A stretch of DNA of 64,000 bases, taken from Echinicola salinicaeni (GTDB taxonomy: Bacteria; Bacteroidota; Bacteroidia; Cytophagales; Cyclobacteriaceae). Location: assembly GCF_014280965.1 (NCBI RefSeq), contig NZ_JACODZ010000013.1, positions 29,459 to 93,458 of the forward strand, given 5' to 3'. The notes beneath the pieces are model-generated. The model searched no databases. It saw nothing but the letters and a program-made list of their open reading frames with translations, and was not told where the DNA came from. This document shows positions 18,532-27,332 of this stretch, in pieces. Position 1 is the first letter of the stretch. The number at the start of each line of letters is the position of its first letter. The position numbers were made by a program, and so were the translations under genes.

Positions 18532-19476
18532 ATGAACATGATAAAAAGATTAGAAGAGCTTGGATATAATTCAGGAAAGGGGAAAATTATCAGCTATTTC
18601 ATACTAGCTGTTATTTTAGGCGGTTTGCAGCTGTTCCATCCAGCAATGGGCCAGGAAGAAAAATCAAGGATTGTGGAAGATGGAGGTACAGGGCCATACC
18701 CAGCTATTATGGAAATGGATCCTTCGCTGACCACGCATACCATCTTTAGGCCTCAAGACATAGGCCTTTTTGGCAAAGAGGAAAAGCTACCAATCATCGC
18801 CTGGGGCAATGGGGCCTGTGCCAATTCCCCATGGGAGCATGTGAATTTTTTGAGTGAAGTAGCTTCGCACGGATTTTTGGTGATTGCCATTGGACCAATG
18901 CCTGCTGAAGGGGAAAAAAAGAAAGGTAAATCGTATTCCTCCCAGTTGATTGATGCCATTGAATGGGCCATTGCCAGCAATAAAGATGAGGACAGTCCGT
19001 ATTATGGAAAAGTGGATACCGCCCATATTTCGGTGAGTGGGATGTCTTGTGGAGGTTTACAGACTTTAGAAGCTGCACCTGACCCAAGAGTGACTACTGT
19101 CGTGGTATGTAATAGCGGTATATTGCCCTATCCAGGTGCTGGAATGCCAGGGATGCCACAGATCAAAAAGGAACAATTAGAAAAACTACATTCTCCCACA
19201 CTCTATTTACTAGGCGGGGAAAGCGATATCGCCTATAAGAATGGAATGGATGATTTTGAGCGGATTGATCATGTACCTGTTTTTGTAGGGAATATGGATG
19301 TGGGACATGCGGGAACTTATGCTCAGCCTCATGGTGGTGAATTTGCTAGGGTAGCTACTGCATGGTACCTATGGCAATTAAAGGGAGACCAGGAGGCAGC
19401 GGCACTATTCCAGGGCAAGCCAAGCAGTCTTTCCCAATCCCCCTTATGGAAGGTACAAAAGAAGAAAATTCCATGA
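18532..19476 (+). CDS. Secreted alpha/beta-hydrolase (dienelactone-hydrolase-like esterase)
   Basis: The 314-residue protein has an N-terminal hydrophobic export signal (about residues 20-40, ending MGQEEK). It has an alpha/beta-hydrolase fold with nucleophile S172 in G-M-S-C-G. The oxyanion region WGNGACANSP and a late GHAGTYAQPHGGEFAR, with a likely catalytic His, are also visible. A paralogue lies at 31852-32721 in the same PUL and shares the GGxGPxPA opening, the GxSCGG nucleophile elbow and the late GHxGT. Both are probably esterases that remove acyl groups from the polysaccharide. Forty-eight bases separate it from the serine hydrolase. Confidence 0.8.
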   Translation: MNMIKRLEELGYNSGKGKIISYFILAVILGGLQLFHPAMGQEEKSRIVEDGGTGPYPAIMEMDPSLTTHTIFRPQDIGLFGKEEKLPIIAWGNGACANSPWEHVNFLSEVASHGFLVIAIGPMPAEGEKKKGKSYSSQLIDAIEWAIASNKDEDSPYYGKVDTAHISVSGMSCGGLQTLEAAPDPRVTTVVVCNSGILPYPGAGMPGMPQIKKEQLEKLHSPTLYLLGGESDIAYKNGMDDFERIDHVPVFVGNMDVGHAGTYAQPHGGEFARVATAWYLWQLKGDQEAAALFQGKPSSLSQSPLWKVQKKKIP

Positions 19477-19607
19477 GTTAGGAGAGATGAATACGGATAG
19501 AACGATTTAATAACTTAACAACGAGTGTCCGGGAAGCGGTATAGCATAGCAGTGGACAGTTGACCGTAGATTGAAAAACCCATAACAATACAAATAACCC
19601 ATCTATT

Positions 19608-21587
19608 ATGAATCGAAATAACGTAACAATTCTTAATTTATTTACGCTAGTGATTTTGGCAGTATCTTGCTTTAGCTGTCAAAAGGAAATAGATTACCGC
19701 ATCGGAGCTGATATTTCATTTTTGCCCCAAATGGAAGCAAGGGGAGCGACATACCTGAATAAAATTGGTGAGCAAGAAGATCCCATTGAGCTATTGGCAA
19801 ATCACCATTTCAATACCGTTCGCTTGCGGCTTTTTGTGGATCCGACTGCTGAAAAAGGCTATTCCAAGGAAGGTTTTTGCGGTCTCGACCGTACTCTAGA
19901 AATGGCCAAACGCATCAAAAAGGCGGGAATGGAATTTGTACTGGATTTTCATTATAGTGACTATTGGGCAGATCCTGATAAACAATTTAAACCATCAGCA
20001 TGGGAGGGAGCTACTGGAAAGCCTCTTCAAGATAGCTTATATCAATATACCCATAAGGTATTAACCACTTTTAAGGAAGCGGGAGTAGCTCCTGATGTCA
20101 TTCAGATAGGAAATGAGATCAACCACGGTATGGTATGGCCAGAGGGAAAAGTAATGGATAATGCCACCGATCAAGATTGGGAATCTTTGATGGGACTTTA
20201 TACATCGGGACAAAAAGCTGTCCGAGAGGTCCTTCCCAATGCCAAGATAATGGTCCATTTGGCACTAGGTGGCCAAAATAAATTGTGCCGTGAATTTTTG
20301 GATAAAATGAAGGACTATGGTGCCGTTTATGATATTATCGGACTTTCTTACTATGAGCAGTGGCACGGTACCTATAACGATCTAAAAGCCAATTTATATG
20401 ACTTGGCCAATACCTATAAAAAGCCGATTGCTGTTTGTGAATATGGCGCCAACTTGGATAATGTAAAACGCATCAATGATATTGTTCGCTCGATTCCTAA
20501 TGGTCTGGGGTATGGAACCATGGCATGGGAACCTCTTCGTGCCCTTTTCGACCAGGAGGGCAAACCTGCAGGAGAGCTATTCGCGGTATATGACAATATA
20601 TACGATCAATATACTGATCCTGAGAAGAGTCCTGTAGTAGAACAGCCACAGGCTAGAACTGTAAAAGCACAAAGGCCCGTAATTGGCGCAGATATTTCCT
20701 TTGTGCCGCAAATGGAGTCGCGCGGAGTAAGTTATTCAGACCAAGGAAAGGAAAAGGATGTCGTAGAGATATTGAAGGACCATCGTTTTAACTGGATCAG
20801 GTTACGACTTTTTGTAGACCCGACTTCAGAAAACGGATATTCCAAAGAAGGTTACTGTGGTCTAGAAGAAACCTTGGAAATGGCCAAGCGGGTTAAAGCA
20901 TCAGGGATGAAATTTCTTCTTGATTTTCATTATAGTGACACATGGGCAGATCCTGGGAAACAGTTCATGCCTGCGGCATGGGAAGAATTAGAAGGATCTG
21001 CACTGGAAAGGAAAATCTATAATTATACCAAAGGGGTCGTGGAGCGTTTCATTGATGAAGGAGTGGCTCCCGAGATGGTACAAATTGGAAATGAGATTCA
21101 TAACGGGATGCTATGGCCGGTAGGGAAGATAGAAGGGGATCAAGCAGAGTCTTTTTGTGTACTATTGAGGTGTGCAAGTGCTGCTGTACGTTCAGTAGAT
21201 CCCAATATCGACATCATGGTACATATCGCCAAGGCCCATGATTTAAAGAATTCGATCAAATTTTTTGACAAAATCATTAGTAGGGATGTGGTTTTTGATA
21301 TTATCGGCCAGTCATATTATCCGGAATGGCATGGTGAGCTGGATAATATGGAAGCCAATTTGACGGAATTGGCCAATCGATATGAAAAACCCATCATCGT
21401 AGTTGAATACAAGGAATATAAAAAGGAAGTCAATGAGATCGTGAAAAATCTTCCCAATGGTTTGGGACTTGGAACCTTTATCTGGGAAGCTACCTCTCCT
21501 GGATGGGGAGACCTTTTTGACAGAAATGGAGCGGCCAATGAAAATATTGAAATCTATCCGGCCTTTTATGAGGGGTATGGTAAATAG
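19608..21587 (+). CDS. Tandem double-domain GH53 endo-beta-1,4-galactanase
   Basis: The 659-residue lipoprotein (signal ending with Cys near residue 24) contains two complete GH53 barrels back to back, about residues 31-345 and 360-655, joined by a short linker. Each half starts with GADISF-x-PQME and repeats VRLRLFVDPT/IRLRLFVDPT. Both have a general acid/base (E170 in QIGNEI, E496 in QIGNEI) and a nucleophile (E278 in VCEYG, E600 in VVEYK). GH53 enzymes cleave beta-1,4-galactan of pectic rhamnogalacturonan-I and type I arabinogalactan. Both catalytic pairs are retained, so both domains may be active. Family members usually carry one such domain. It is followed by a terminator at 21671. Confidence 0.93.
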   Translation: MNRNNVTILNLFTLVILAVSCFSCQKEIDYRIGADISFLPQMEARGATYLNKIGEQEDPIELLANHHFNTVRLRLFVDPTAEKGYSKEGFCGLDRTLEMAKRIKKAGMEFVLDFHYSDYWADPDKQFKPSAWEGATGKPLQDSLYQYTHKVLTTFKEAGVAPDVIQIGNEINHGMVWPEGKVMDNATDQDWESLMGLYTSGQKAVREVLPNAKIMVHLALGGQNKLCREFLDKMKDYGAVYDIIGLSYYEQWHGTYNDLKANLYDLANTYKKPIAVCEYGANLDNVKRINDIVRSIPNGLGYGTMAWEPLRALFDQEGKPAGELFAVYDNIYDQYTDPEKSPVVEQPQARTVKAQRPVIGADISFVPQMESRGVSYSDQGKEKDVVEILKDHRFNWIRLRLFVDPTSENGYSKEGYCGLEETLEMAKRVKASGMKFLLDFHYSDTWADPGKQFMPAAWEELEGSALERKIYNYTKGVVERFIDEGVAPEMVQIGNEIHNGMLWPVGKIEGDQAESFCVLLRCASAAVRSVDPNIDIMVHIAKAHDLKNSIKFFDKIISRDVVFDIIGQSYYPEWHGELDNMEANLTELANRYEKPIIVVEYKEYKKEVNEIVKNLPNGLGLGTFIWEATSPGWGDLFDRNGAANENIEIYPAFYEGYGK

Positions 21588-21670
21588 GTTATCAATTGTT
21601 CTAATTGATACATAATTACGATTGTTTTAAAGCAATTGAAAACCATAATGCTTTCTATTAGATTCAGTGT

Positions 21671-21696
21671 GAGGGGAGAGATTCCCCTCTTTTTCT
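21671..21696 (+). terminator. Rho-independent terminator after GH53
   Basis: Arms GAGGGGA (21671-21677) and TCCCCTC (21683-21689) with a 5-base loop are followed by a T-rich tract. It separates the hydrolase block from the sigma-factor gene. Confidence 0.8.
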
Positions 21697-21835
21697 ATGG
21701 GGAATGATGGCAGTTTCAATTTTTTGTTTGTTAGGACAAATTTATATAAAACGCTATTAGGATTTTTAATTGTTGATAATACACTTTATATTGTTGTTGA
21801 GGTTTTAGGTGTTTTTTTCCTTTTAAAGAAATACC

Positions 21836-22561
21836 ATGCTTAATAGATTCAATAATAATGAACCAATGCCCAGAATGACCAAACTGAATCATGCACAACC
21901 AGATTATGCTTTAAGCACCACCAGCCTGCCAAAATATAAAGTAAAAGTATCTCCTATCATCAATGAAGAGGAAATATGGCTTGATTTTGTAGATGGTAGT
22001 GATCAAGCCTTAAAACAGTTATACAATACTTATGTGGACAAATTGTATAATTATGGAACGCAGCTGACCCATGATAGAGAGTTGATAAAGGATGTCGTCC
22101 ATGACCTCTTTATTTACCTTGTACAGAAAAGGGATAAGATCAAAACACCCAAATCCATCAAATTTTATTTGTATTCTAGTTTTAGGCGTAGGCTTTACAA
22201 AACCTTGGAGAGGAACAATAAAATTGCTTATCAGGATAGTTATGATCGGCAGGACGGATTTAAATTAAAGGTGGACCCTGAGATGAAATCCATACAAACC
22301 AATTTTACTACCAATTCAAAGATTATGCTGGAGAATGCCTCCAAAAAGCTTCCTATAAAACAGCGAGAAGTGATTATGCTTCATTTTTTTGAAGGGATGT
22401 CCATTAAGGAGGTAGCTGATATATTGGGGTATTCCAATCCAGAATCGGCTAGAAATTTATTGTACAGGTCATTAAAGGGATTGTCCAATATGTTAAACAA
22501 ACACCAAGATGATCTTTTTGTGAGCTCATTATTGATATCGGGAGAGTTATTTATATGTTGA
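21836..22561 (+). CDS. ECF RNA polymerase sigma-70 factor
   Basis: The 241-residue protein has an unusually long N-terminal extension of about 45 residues before the sigma-70 region 2 helices (IWLDFVDGSDQALKQLYNTYVDKLYNYG, then LIKDVVHDLFIYLVQKRDKI). Region 4 occupies about residues 180-225 (LPIKQREVIMLHFFEGMSIKEVADIL). Inner ATGs at 21863 and 21875 could shorten the extension. It pairs with the FecR-like anti-sigma gene 193 bases downstream, and an STN-type SusC follows. In such hybrid systems substrate binding at the outer-membrane receptor is relayed through the anti-sigma factor to the sigma factor. It probably activates the SusC/SusD operon. Confidence 0.9.
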   Translation: MLNRFNNNEPMPRMTKLNHAQPDYALSTTSLPKYKVKVSPIINEEEIWLDFVDGSDQALKQLYNTYVDKLYNYGTQLTHDRELIKDVVHDLFIYLVQKRDKIKTPKSIKFYLYSSFRRRLYKTLERNNKIAYQDSYDRQDGFKLKVDPEMKSIQTNFTTNSKIMLENASKKLPIKQREVIMLHFFEGMSIKEVADILGYSNPESARNLLYRSLKGLSNMLNKHQDDLFVSSLLISGELFIC

Positions 22562-22753
22562 TAGATAAGGTTATTTTTTTGTTTAGGGGTTAGGTGTAGT
22601 TATTTGGTAATGAGGTGATTGTGTGAGTGTTTTTTTGTTGATTTTTAAGCTGTTTGGTAGAAAATTTTATTTTTTTTCATGTTTTTCGATGGAACATTGA
22701 CTTTTTAAGTCTCTATATATGTAAAAGAGACACTTATTAAAGTTGAGGTTTTG

Positions 22754-23797
22754 ATGAAAGGATTTTATCCAAATACCATTGAAGATTTTCTGAAATTTCC
22801 CGAGTTCATTGAGTGGGTGAATAATCCTACTTTCGAATCCAATGAAGCATGGGAAAAATGGTGCCAAATACACCCGGATAAAATCCAATTGCTACAACAT
22901 GCCAAAGATCTTTTGCACAGTATGCAGCTGGAAGAGGAGAATTCCATGGGGCTTATGGATCGCGAGAAATTGTTAGATACGCTTTTGGTGGAAAACTCCA
23001 TTTATAAGAAAAAAAGAATCCAGGATCACAGAGATAGGTTGAGGAGGAATACTTCCTATTGGGTCAGAGGGATTGCAGCTTCTTTATTATTGATGGGGGT
23101 ACTCATTTTGGGGAAAGTAATGGAGTTACATGAAAATGGCTTTGATAATAGAAAACTTACATGGGTAGAAAAGGAAGTACCTAGAGGAATGAAGAAAGTT
23201 TTCTTTTTGCCAGATGGTACCAAAGTCACTTTAAACGCAGGTTCTGTTCTGTCCTATGCATCCAATTTTGAAACCAATAGGTCTGTGAAGCTGCAAGGGC
23301 AGGCATATTTTGAAGTCCAGCGAGATGAGGAACACCCATTTAGTATTTTAAGTGGAGAAATCACGACCACCGTACTAGGGACTTCTTTTGATGTTAAAGC
23401 CTATGATGACGAAGAGGAATTGCATGTAGCAGTAATGTCAGGAAAAGTGGAGGTGAAAAGTAAAAAAGGACTAGTCAGTTATCTGGAAAAAGGTGAAGTG
23501 TCCTATTACTCGCCTGATCTTCCGGCAATGAGAAAATCAGGTTTTGACTATGAGGAATTGATAGGGTGGAAAGATAAGATCATCAAATTTAATCAATCAA
23601 ACTATGAACAAGTGTTCAATACACTTTCAAAATGGTATGATATCGATTTTAAGGTGGATCCAGCTCTTAAACTCCACGGTAAATACACGGCAAAGTTTGT
23701 AAACCAAAGCCTCCCCAATGTATTGATTGGTTTGGAGCATTCGTCAAACCTGAATTTTAAGATCAAAGGAAGGACTGTTTTGGTCAGTTCAAAGTAG
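22754..23797 (+). CDS. FecR-family anti-sigma factor
   Basis: Starting at ATG 22754 the product is 347 residues. The cytoplasmic N-terminal part (about residues 1-95) is followed by one membrane helix (GIAASLLLMGVLILGKV, near 100-120). A periplasmic FecR domain comes next (VPRGMKKVFFLPDGTKVTLNAGSVLSYASNF and GTSFDVKAYDDEEELHVAVMSGKVEV). The C-terminal DUF4974 domain (FNQSNYEQVFNTLSKWYDIDF) contacts the STN domain of the receptor in related systems. It should hold the neighbouring sigma factor inactive until the SusC-like transporter signals. It lies 56 bases before susC. Confidence 0.92.
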   Translation: MKGFYPNTIEDFLKFPEFIEWVNNPTFESNEAWEKWCQIHPDKIQLLQHAKDLLHSMQLEEENSMGLMDREKLLDTLLVENSIYKKKRIQDHRDRLRRNTSYWVRGIAASLLLMGVLILGKVMELHENGFDNRKLTWVEKEVPRGMKKVFFLPDGTKVTLNAGSVLSYASNFETNRSVKLQGQAYFEVQRDEEHPFSILSGEITTTVLGTSFDVKAYDDEEELHVAVMSGKVEVKSKKGLVSYLEKGEVSYYSPDLPAMRKSGFDYEELIGWKDKIIKFNQSNYEQVFNTLSKWYDIDFKVDPALKLHGKYTAKFVNQSLPNVLIGLEHSSNLNFKIKGRTVLVSSK

Positions 23798-23852
23798 AAA
23801 ATAACCATTAACCAATATCTAAATATAGTTTAACAATTAACCCCAAATAAAT

Positions 23853-26800
23853 ATGACAGCAAGAATACCTTATTATCATGGATTGCTTGTTTGGAAAATG
23901 GGATTGGCTTTTGTCATGGCTTTACTCCTGTTCCAAACTACAATAGCTGGAGGACTGAAATCCCAGCAAAAAGACCTGAGCAAGGTCTATTTATCCCTTC
24001 ATGTGGAAAAAGTCCCGATTACGACTTTATTCCAAATCATAGAAGGTAAAACCCAGTTTAATTTTGCCTATGATGAGGAAAAACTGGCAGCGATTCCCAA
24101 TCAAAGTTTGATGATGGAAAATGCTTCCTTGTTAAATATCCTTGAAAATGTATCCATCAATACAGGTTTAGAATTCAAAAGTGTTAATGATGTAATTCAT
24201 GTCCAAAAAGGACGACAAGTCATCCAATCCATACGGAAGGATGAAAAGACCATTACTGGTACGGTACTTTCTGCAGAGGATGGCACTAGTATTCCCGGTG
24301 CAACGATAAAGGTGAAAAATGCTTCTATCGGAACTGTTACTGATATCGATGGAAAGTTTACACTCAATGTACCGGAAGGAACGGATGTAATATTAGTAGT
24401 TTCTTTTGTTGGTTATAAGACAGAAGAGATCAATATGGGCAATAAAACTCAAGTGGAGGTAAGCTTAGTAGAGGATCTTCAGCAACTTGACGAGGCGGTG
24501 GTAGTTGGCTACGGTATGCAGAAAAAGGCAAGTTTGGTAAGCTCCATCACTTCGGTAAATCCTACAGAACTTAAAGGGCCTACCAGTAACCTTACCAATA
24601 TGTTGGCTGGTCGCGTGTCTGGTATGATTGCTTTTCAAAGAAGTGGTGAGCCAGGTTTGGACAATTCCCAGTTTTTTATTCGTGGTTTAGGTTCATTTGG
24701 AGCAGGAAAGGTTAATCCACTTATTTTGATTGATGGAGTAGAATCTACCAGTAGGGATATGGCACGTCTGCAACCAGATGATATTGAATCTTTTTCTGTG
24801 CTGAAAGATGCCACTGCAGCGGCCGTTTATGGCGCCAGAGGTGCTAACGGAGTAGTTTTGATTAATACCAAATCAGGAGAACGGGGTGAGACTAAGTTTC
24901 ACTTTAGAGCAGAAACTAGGGTTTCTTCAAATACCAAGAATTTCCAGTTTGCAGACAATATTACCTATATGAACCTGGCCAATGAGGCTGCACTTACCCG
25001 TGACCCTAATGCGGTATTACCTTATTCGCAGACCAAAATCGTCAATACTCAAGCTGGTGCTGATCCTTTGCTTTATCCTAGTAATAATTGGATTAACCAG
25101 TTGATAAAAGATTATACGGTCAACCAAAGTTATAATATGAGTGCCAGTGGTGGAGGTGAAAAAGCCCGTTTTTATATTGCTGGTACCTATAATGTGGATA
25201 ATGGGGTGCTTAAAGTAGATCCCATCAATAACTTTAACAGTAATATCAAGCTGAACAACTATTCACTGAGGACCAATGTGGATGTAACGCTTACCCCGAC
25301 TACCGAACTTAATGTGAAGATGTACGGTCAGTTTGATGATTATAACGGCCCAATAGGTGGAGGAGCAGGAACTTTTAATCGCGCTATTTGGTCCAATCCG
25401 GTGATGTTTCCAGCGGTTTATCCCCAAGAATTATTGCCTTATATAGAGCACCCTATGTTTGGAGGAGCGATAACAGGAAGAGGAAGTACTACATTACTGA
25501 CCAATCCTTATGCTGAAATGGTGCGGGGCTACCAAGTCTACAAAACCTCTATGATACAGCCCCAAATGCAGATCAAGCAGGATCTGGATATGATTACAGA
25601 AGGCTTGAAATTCAGGGCTATGGGGTATTTGAAGCGTTTTGCTCGATATGATGTTTCCAGGTCTTATAGTCCTTTCTATTATAGCTCTAGGTTAGATCCC
25701 TTAAGTGGAGATGTCCTATTGACAGCCCTTAATGATGGAGGGCCTAGTTCTGTAGGGACACCGGGTTCTGAATACCTGAGTTTTGATCCAGGAGAACGTC
25801 AAGTAAATCTTAGGACATATTTTGAAGGGGCCATGAATTATTCCAAGACCTTCAACGAAAAGCACGCTGTATCAGGGATGTTGATTGCCATTTTCAATAG
25901 TTATGAGGACGGAAGTAAATTCACCTTGCAGGAATCATTGCCTTTTCGAAATACAGGACTTTCCGGAAGATTTACCTACGGTTATGACGATAGGTATTTG
26001 GCGGAGTTTAACTTTGGTTATAATGGTTCTGAGAGATTTGCACAAAATTACCGATTTGGTTTTTTCCCTTCTATTGGTCTAGCTTATAGGATATCCAATG
26101 AGGAGTTTTTTCAGCCTGTTAAATCTGTCATAGATCATTTAAAACTACGTGCCACAGTAGGGTGGATCGGAAATGATGCGATCGGGAGAGAGGAAGATAG
26201 GTTCTTCTATTTATCAGAGGTCAATATGAACGATGGAACCTATGGTTCCGGTTTTGGTGAGGAATTTGGCTATAACCGCCCTGGAGTGTCCATTTCCAGA
26301 TATCCCAATATCAATGTTACCTGGGAAAGATCCCGACAGGTAAACTTGGGCTTTGACATGACTTTGTTCAATGCTTTGGATATTACAGTAGATGTCTTTG
26401 AGCAGAAACGTTACAATATCCTTCAGCCGAGGGCCTATTTAGGTGCTACCATGGGGCTTATGGCTGATGTAAGTGCGAACACAGGAGAGGCCATGAGTAA
26501 AGGTGTTGATGCTACCTTGGTTTATAACAAATCATTGGGTAGGGATGTATGGGTGAACTTGAGAGGTAATTTCACTTATGCTACCAGTGAAATACTCAAA
26601 ATAGATGAAAATAACTATCCAGATAATTTGAGTTACTTGTCCCAGTTGGGTCAAAGGATAGGTCAGCGCTATGGCTATATCGCAGAAAGATTATTTGTAG
26701 ATGATGCGGAGGTGGCCAATTCACCTGCCCAATTTGGAACCTATATGGGTGGAGATATCAAATACCATGATATGAATAATGATGGCGTGATATCTACCTT

Positions 26801-27320
26801 AGACCGTGTGCCTATTGGGCATCCGGAAACTCCTGAGATCATCTATGGTTTTGGGGGAACATTGGGAATAAAAAATTGGGATTTCAGTGCCTTTTTTCAG
26901 GGGGCAGCACGCACATCCCTCTTTATCAATTCCCAGAATATTTCTCCATTCGTGTTGAATGGGGGTGCTCAGAATGGTTTGTTGGATATAGTTGCTGAAA
27001 GCCATTGGTCTGAGGAGAATAGAGATTTGTACGCCTTTTGGCCTAGGATGAGTGACTTTTTTGTGGAAAACAATAATCAACTATCCACTTGGTGGATGAG
27101 GAATGGGGCCTTTTTAAGACTGAAGAATGTGGAAGTTGGGTATACCCTTCCCGCTCGAATAGCAGAGAAATTTGACCTTGAATATGTACGGTTTTATGGT
27201 ACAGGATCCAATTTGGGAGTTTGGAGCAAATTTGACTTATGGGATCCCGAGATGGGAGGAGAAGGACTGGGGTATCCTGTACAGTCAGTCTATAGCTTAG
27301 GTGTGGTCGTGGATTTCTAA
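23853..27320 (+). CDS. SusC/RagA-type TonB-dependent transporter with STN signalling domain
   Basis: The 1155-residue outer-membrane protein has a signal peptide, then an STN domain (about residues 45-130, VPITTLFQIIEGKTQFNFAY). It continues with a carboxypeptidase-regulatory-like domain (about 145-220, GTVLSAEDGTSIPGATIKVKN), a TonB box/plug region (VVVGYGMQKKASLVSSITSV, IDGVESTSRDMARLQPDDIESF) and a 22-strand barrel ending in VVDF. STN means that it can signal to the anti-sigma factor just upstream as well as import oligosaccharide. With the downstream SusD it should take up galactan-derived oligosaccharides. The SusD gene begins 13 bases later. Confidence 0.95.
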   Translation: MTARIPYYHGLLVWKMGLAFVMALLLFQTTIAGGLKSQQKDLSKVYLSLHVEKVPITTLFQIIEGKTQFNFAYDEEKLAAIPNQSLMMENASLLNILENVSINTGLEFKSVNDVIHVQKGRQVIQSIRKDEKTITGTVLSAEDGTSIPGATIKVKNASIGTVTDIDGKFTLNVPEGTDVILVVSFVGYKTEEINMGNKTQVEVSLVEDLQQLDEAVVVGYGMQKKASLVSSITSVNPTELKGPTSNLTNMLAGRVSGMIAFQRSGEPGLDNSQFFIRGLGSFGAGKVNPLILIDGVESTSRDMARLQPDDIESFSVLKDATAAAVYGARGANGVVLINTKSGERGETKFHFRAETRVSSNTKNFQFADNITYMNLANEAALTRDPNAVLPYSQTKIVNTQAGADPLLYPSNNWINQLIKDYTVNQSYNMSASGGGEKARFYIAGTYNVDNGVLKVDPINNFNSNIKLNNYSLRTNVDVTLTPTTELNVKMYGQFDDYNGPIGGGAGTFNRAIWSNPVMFPAVYPQELLPYIEHPMFGGAITGRGSTTLLTNPYAEMVRGYQVYKTSMIQPQMQIKQDLDMITEGLKFRAMGYLKRFARYDVSRSYSPFYYSSRLDPLSGDVLLTALNDGGPSSVGTPGSEYLSFDPGERQVNLRTYFEGAMNYSKTFNEKHAVSGMLIAIFNSYEDGSKFTLQESLPFRNTGLSGRFTYGYDDRYLAEFNFGYNGSERFAQNYRFGFFPSIGLAYRISNEEFFQPVKSVIDHLKLRATVGWIGNDAIGREEDRFFYLSEVNMNDGTYGSGFGEEFGYNRPGVSISRYPNINVTWERSRQVNLGFDMTLFNALDITVDVFEQKRYNILQPRAYLGATMGLMADVSANTGEAMSKGVDATLVYNKSLGRDVWVNLRGNFTYATSEILKIDENNYPDNLSYLSQLGQRIGQRYGYIAERLFVDDAEVANSPAQFGTYMGGDIKYHDMNNDGVISTLDRVPIGHPETPEIIYGFGGTLGIKNWDFSAFFQGAARTSLFINSQNISPFVLNGGAQNGLLDIVAESHWSEENRDLYAFWPRMSDFFVENNNQLSTWWMRNGAFLRLKNVEVGYTLPARIAEKFDLEYVRFYGTGSNLGVWSKFDLWDPEMGGEGLGYPVQSVYSLGVVVDF

Positions 27321-27332
27321 AAACCAATCAAT

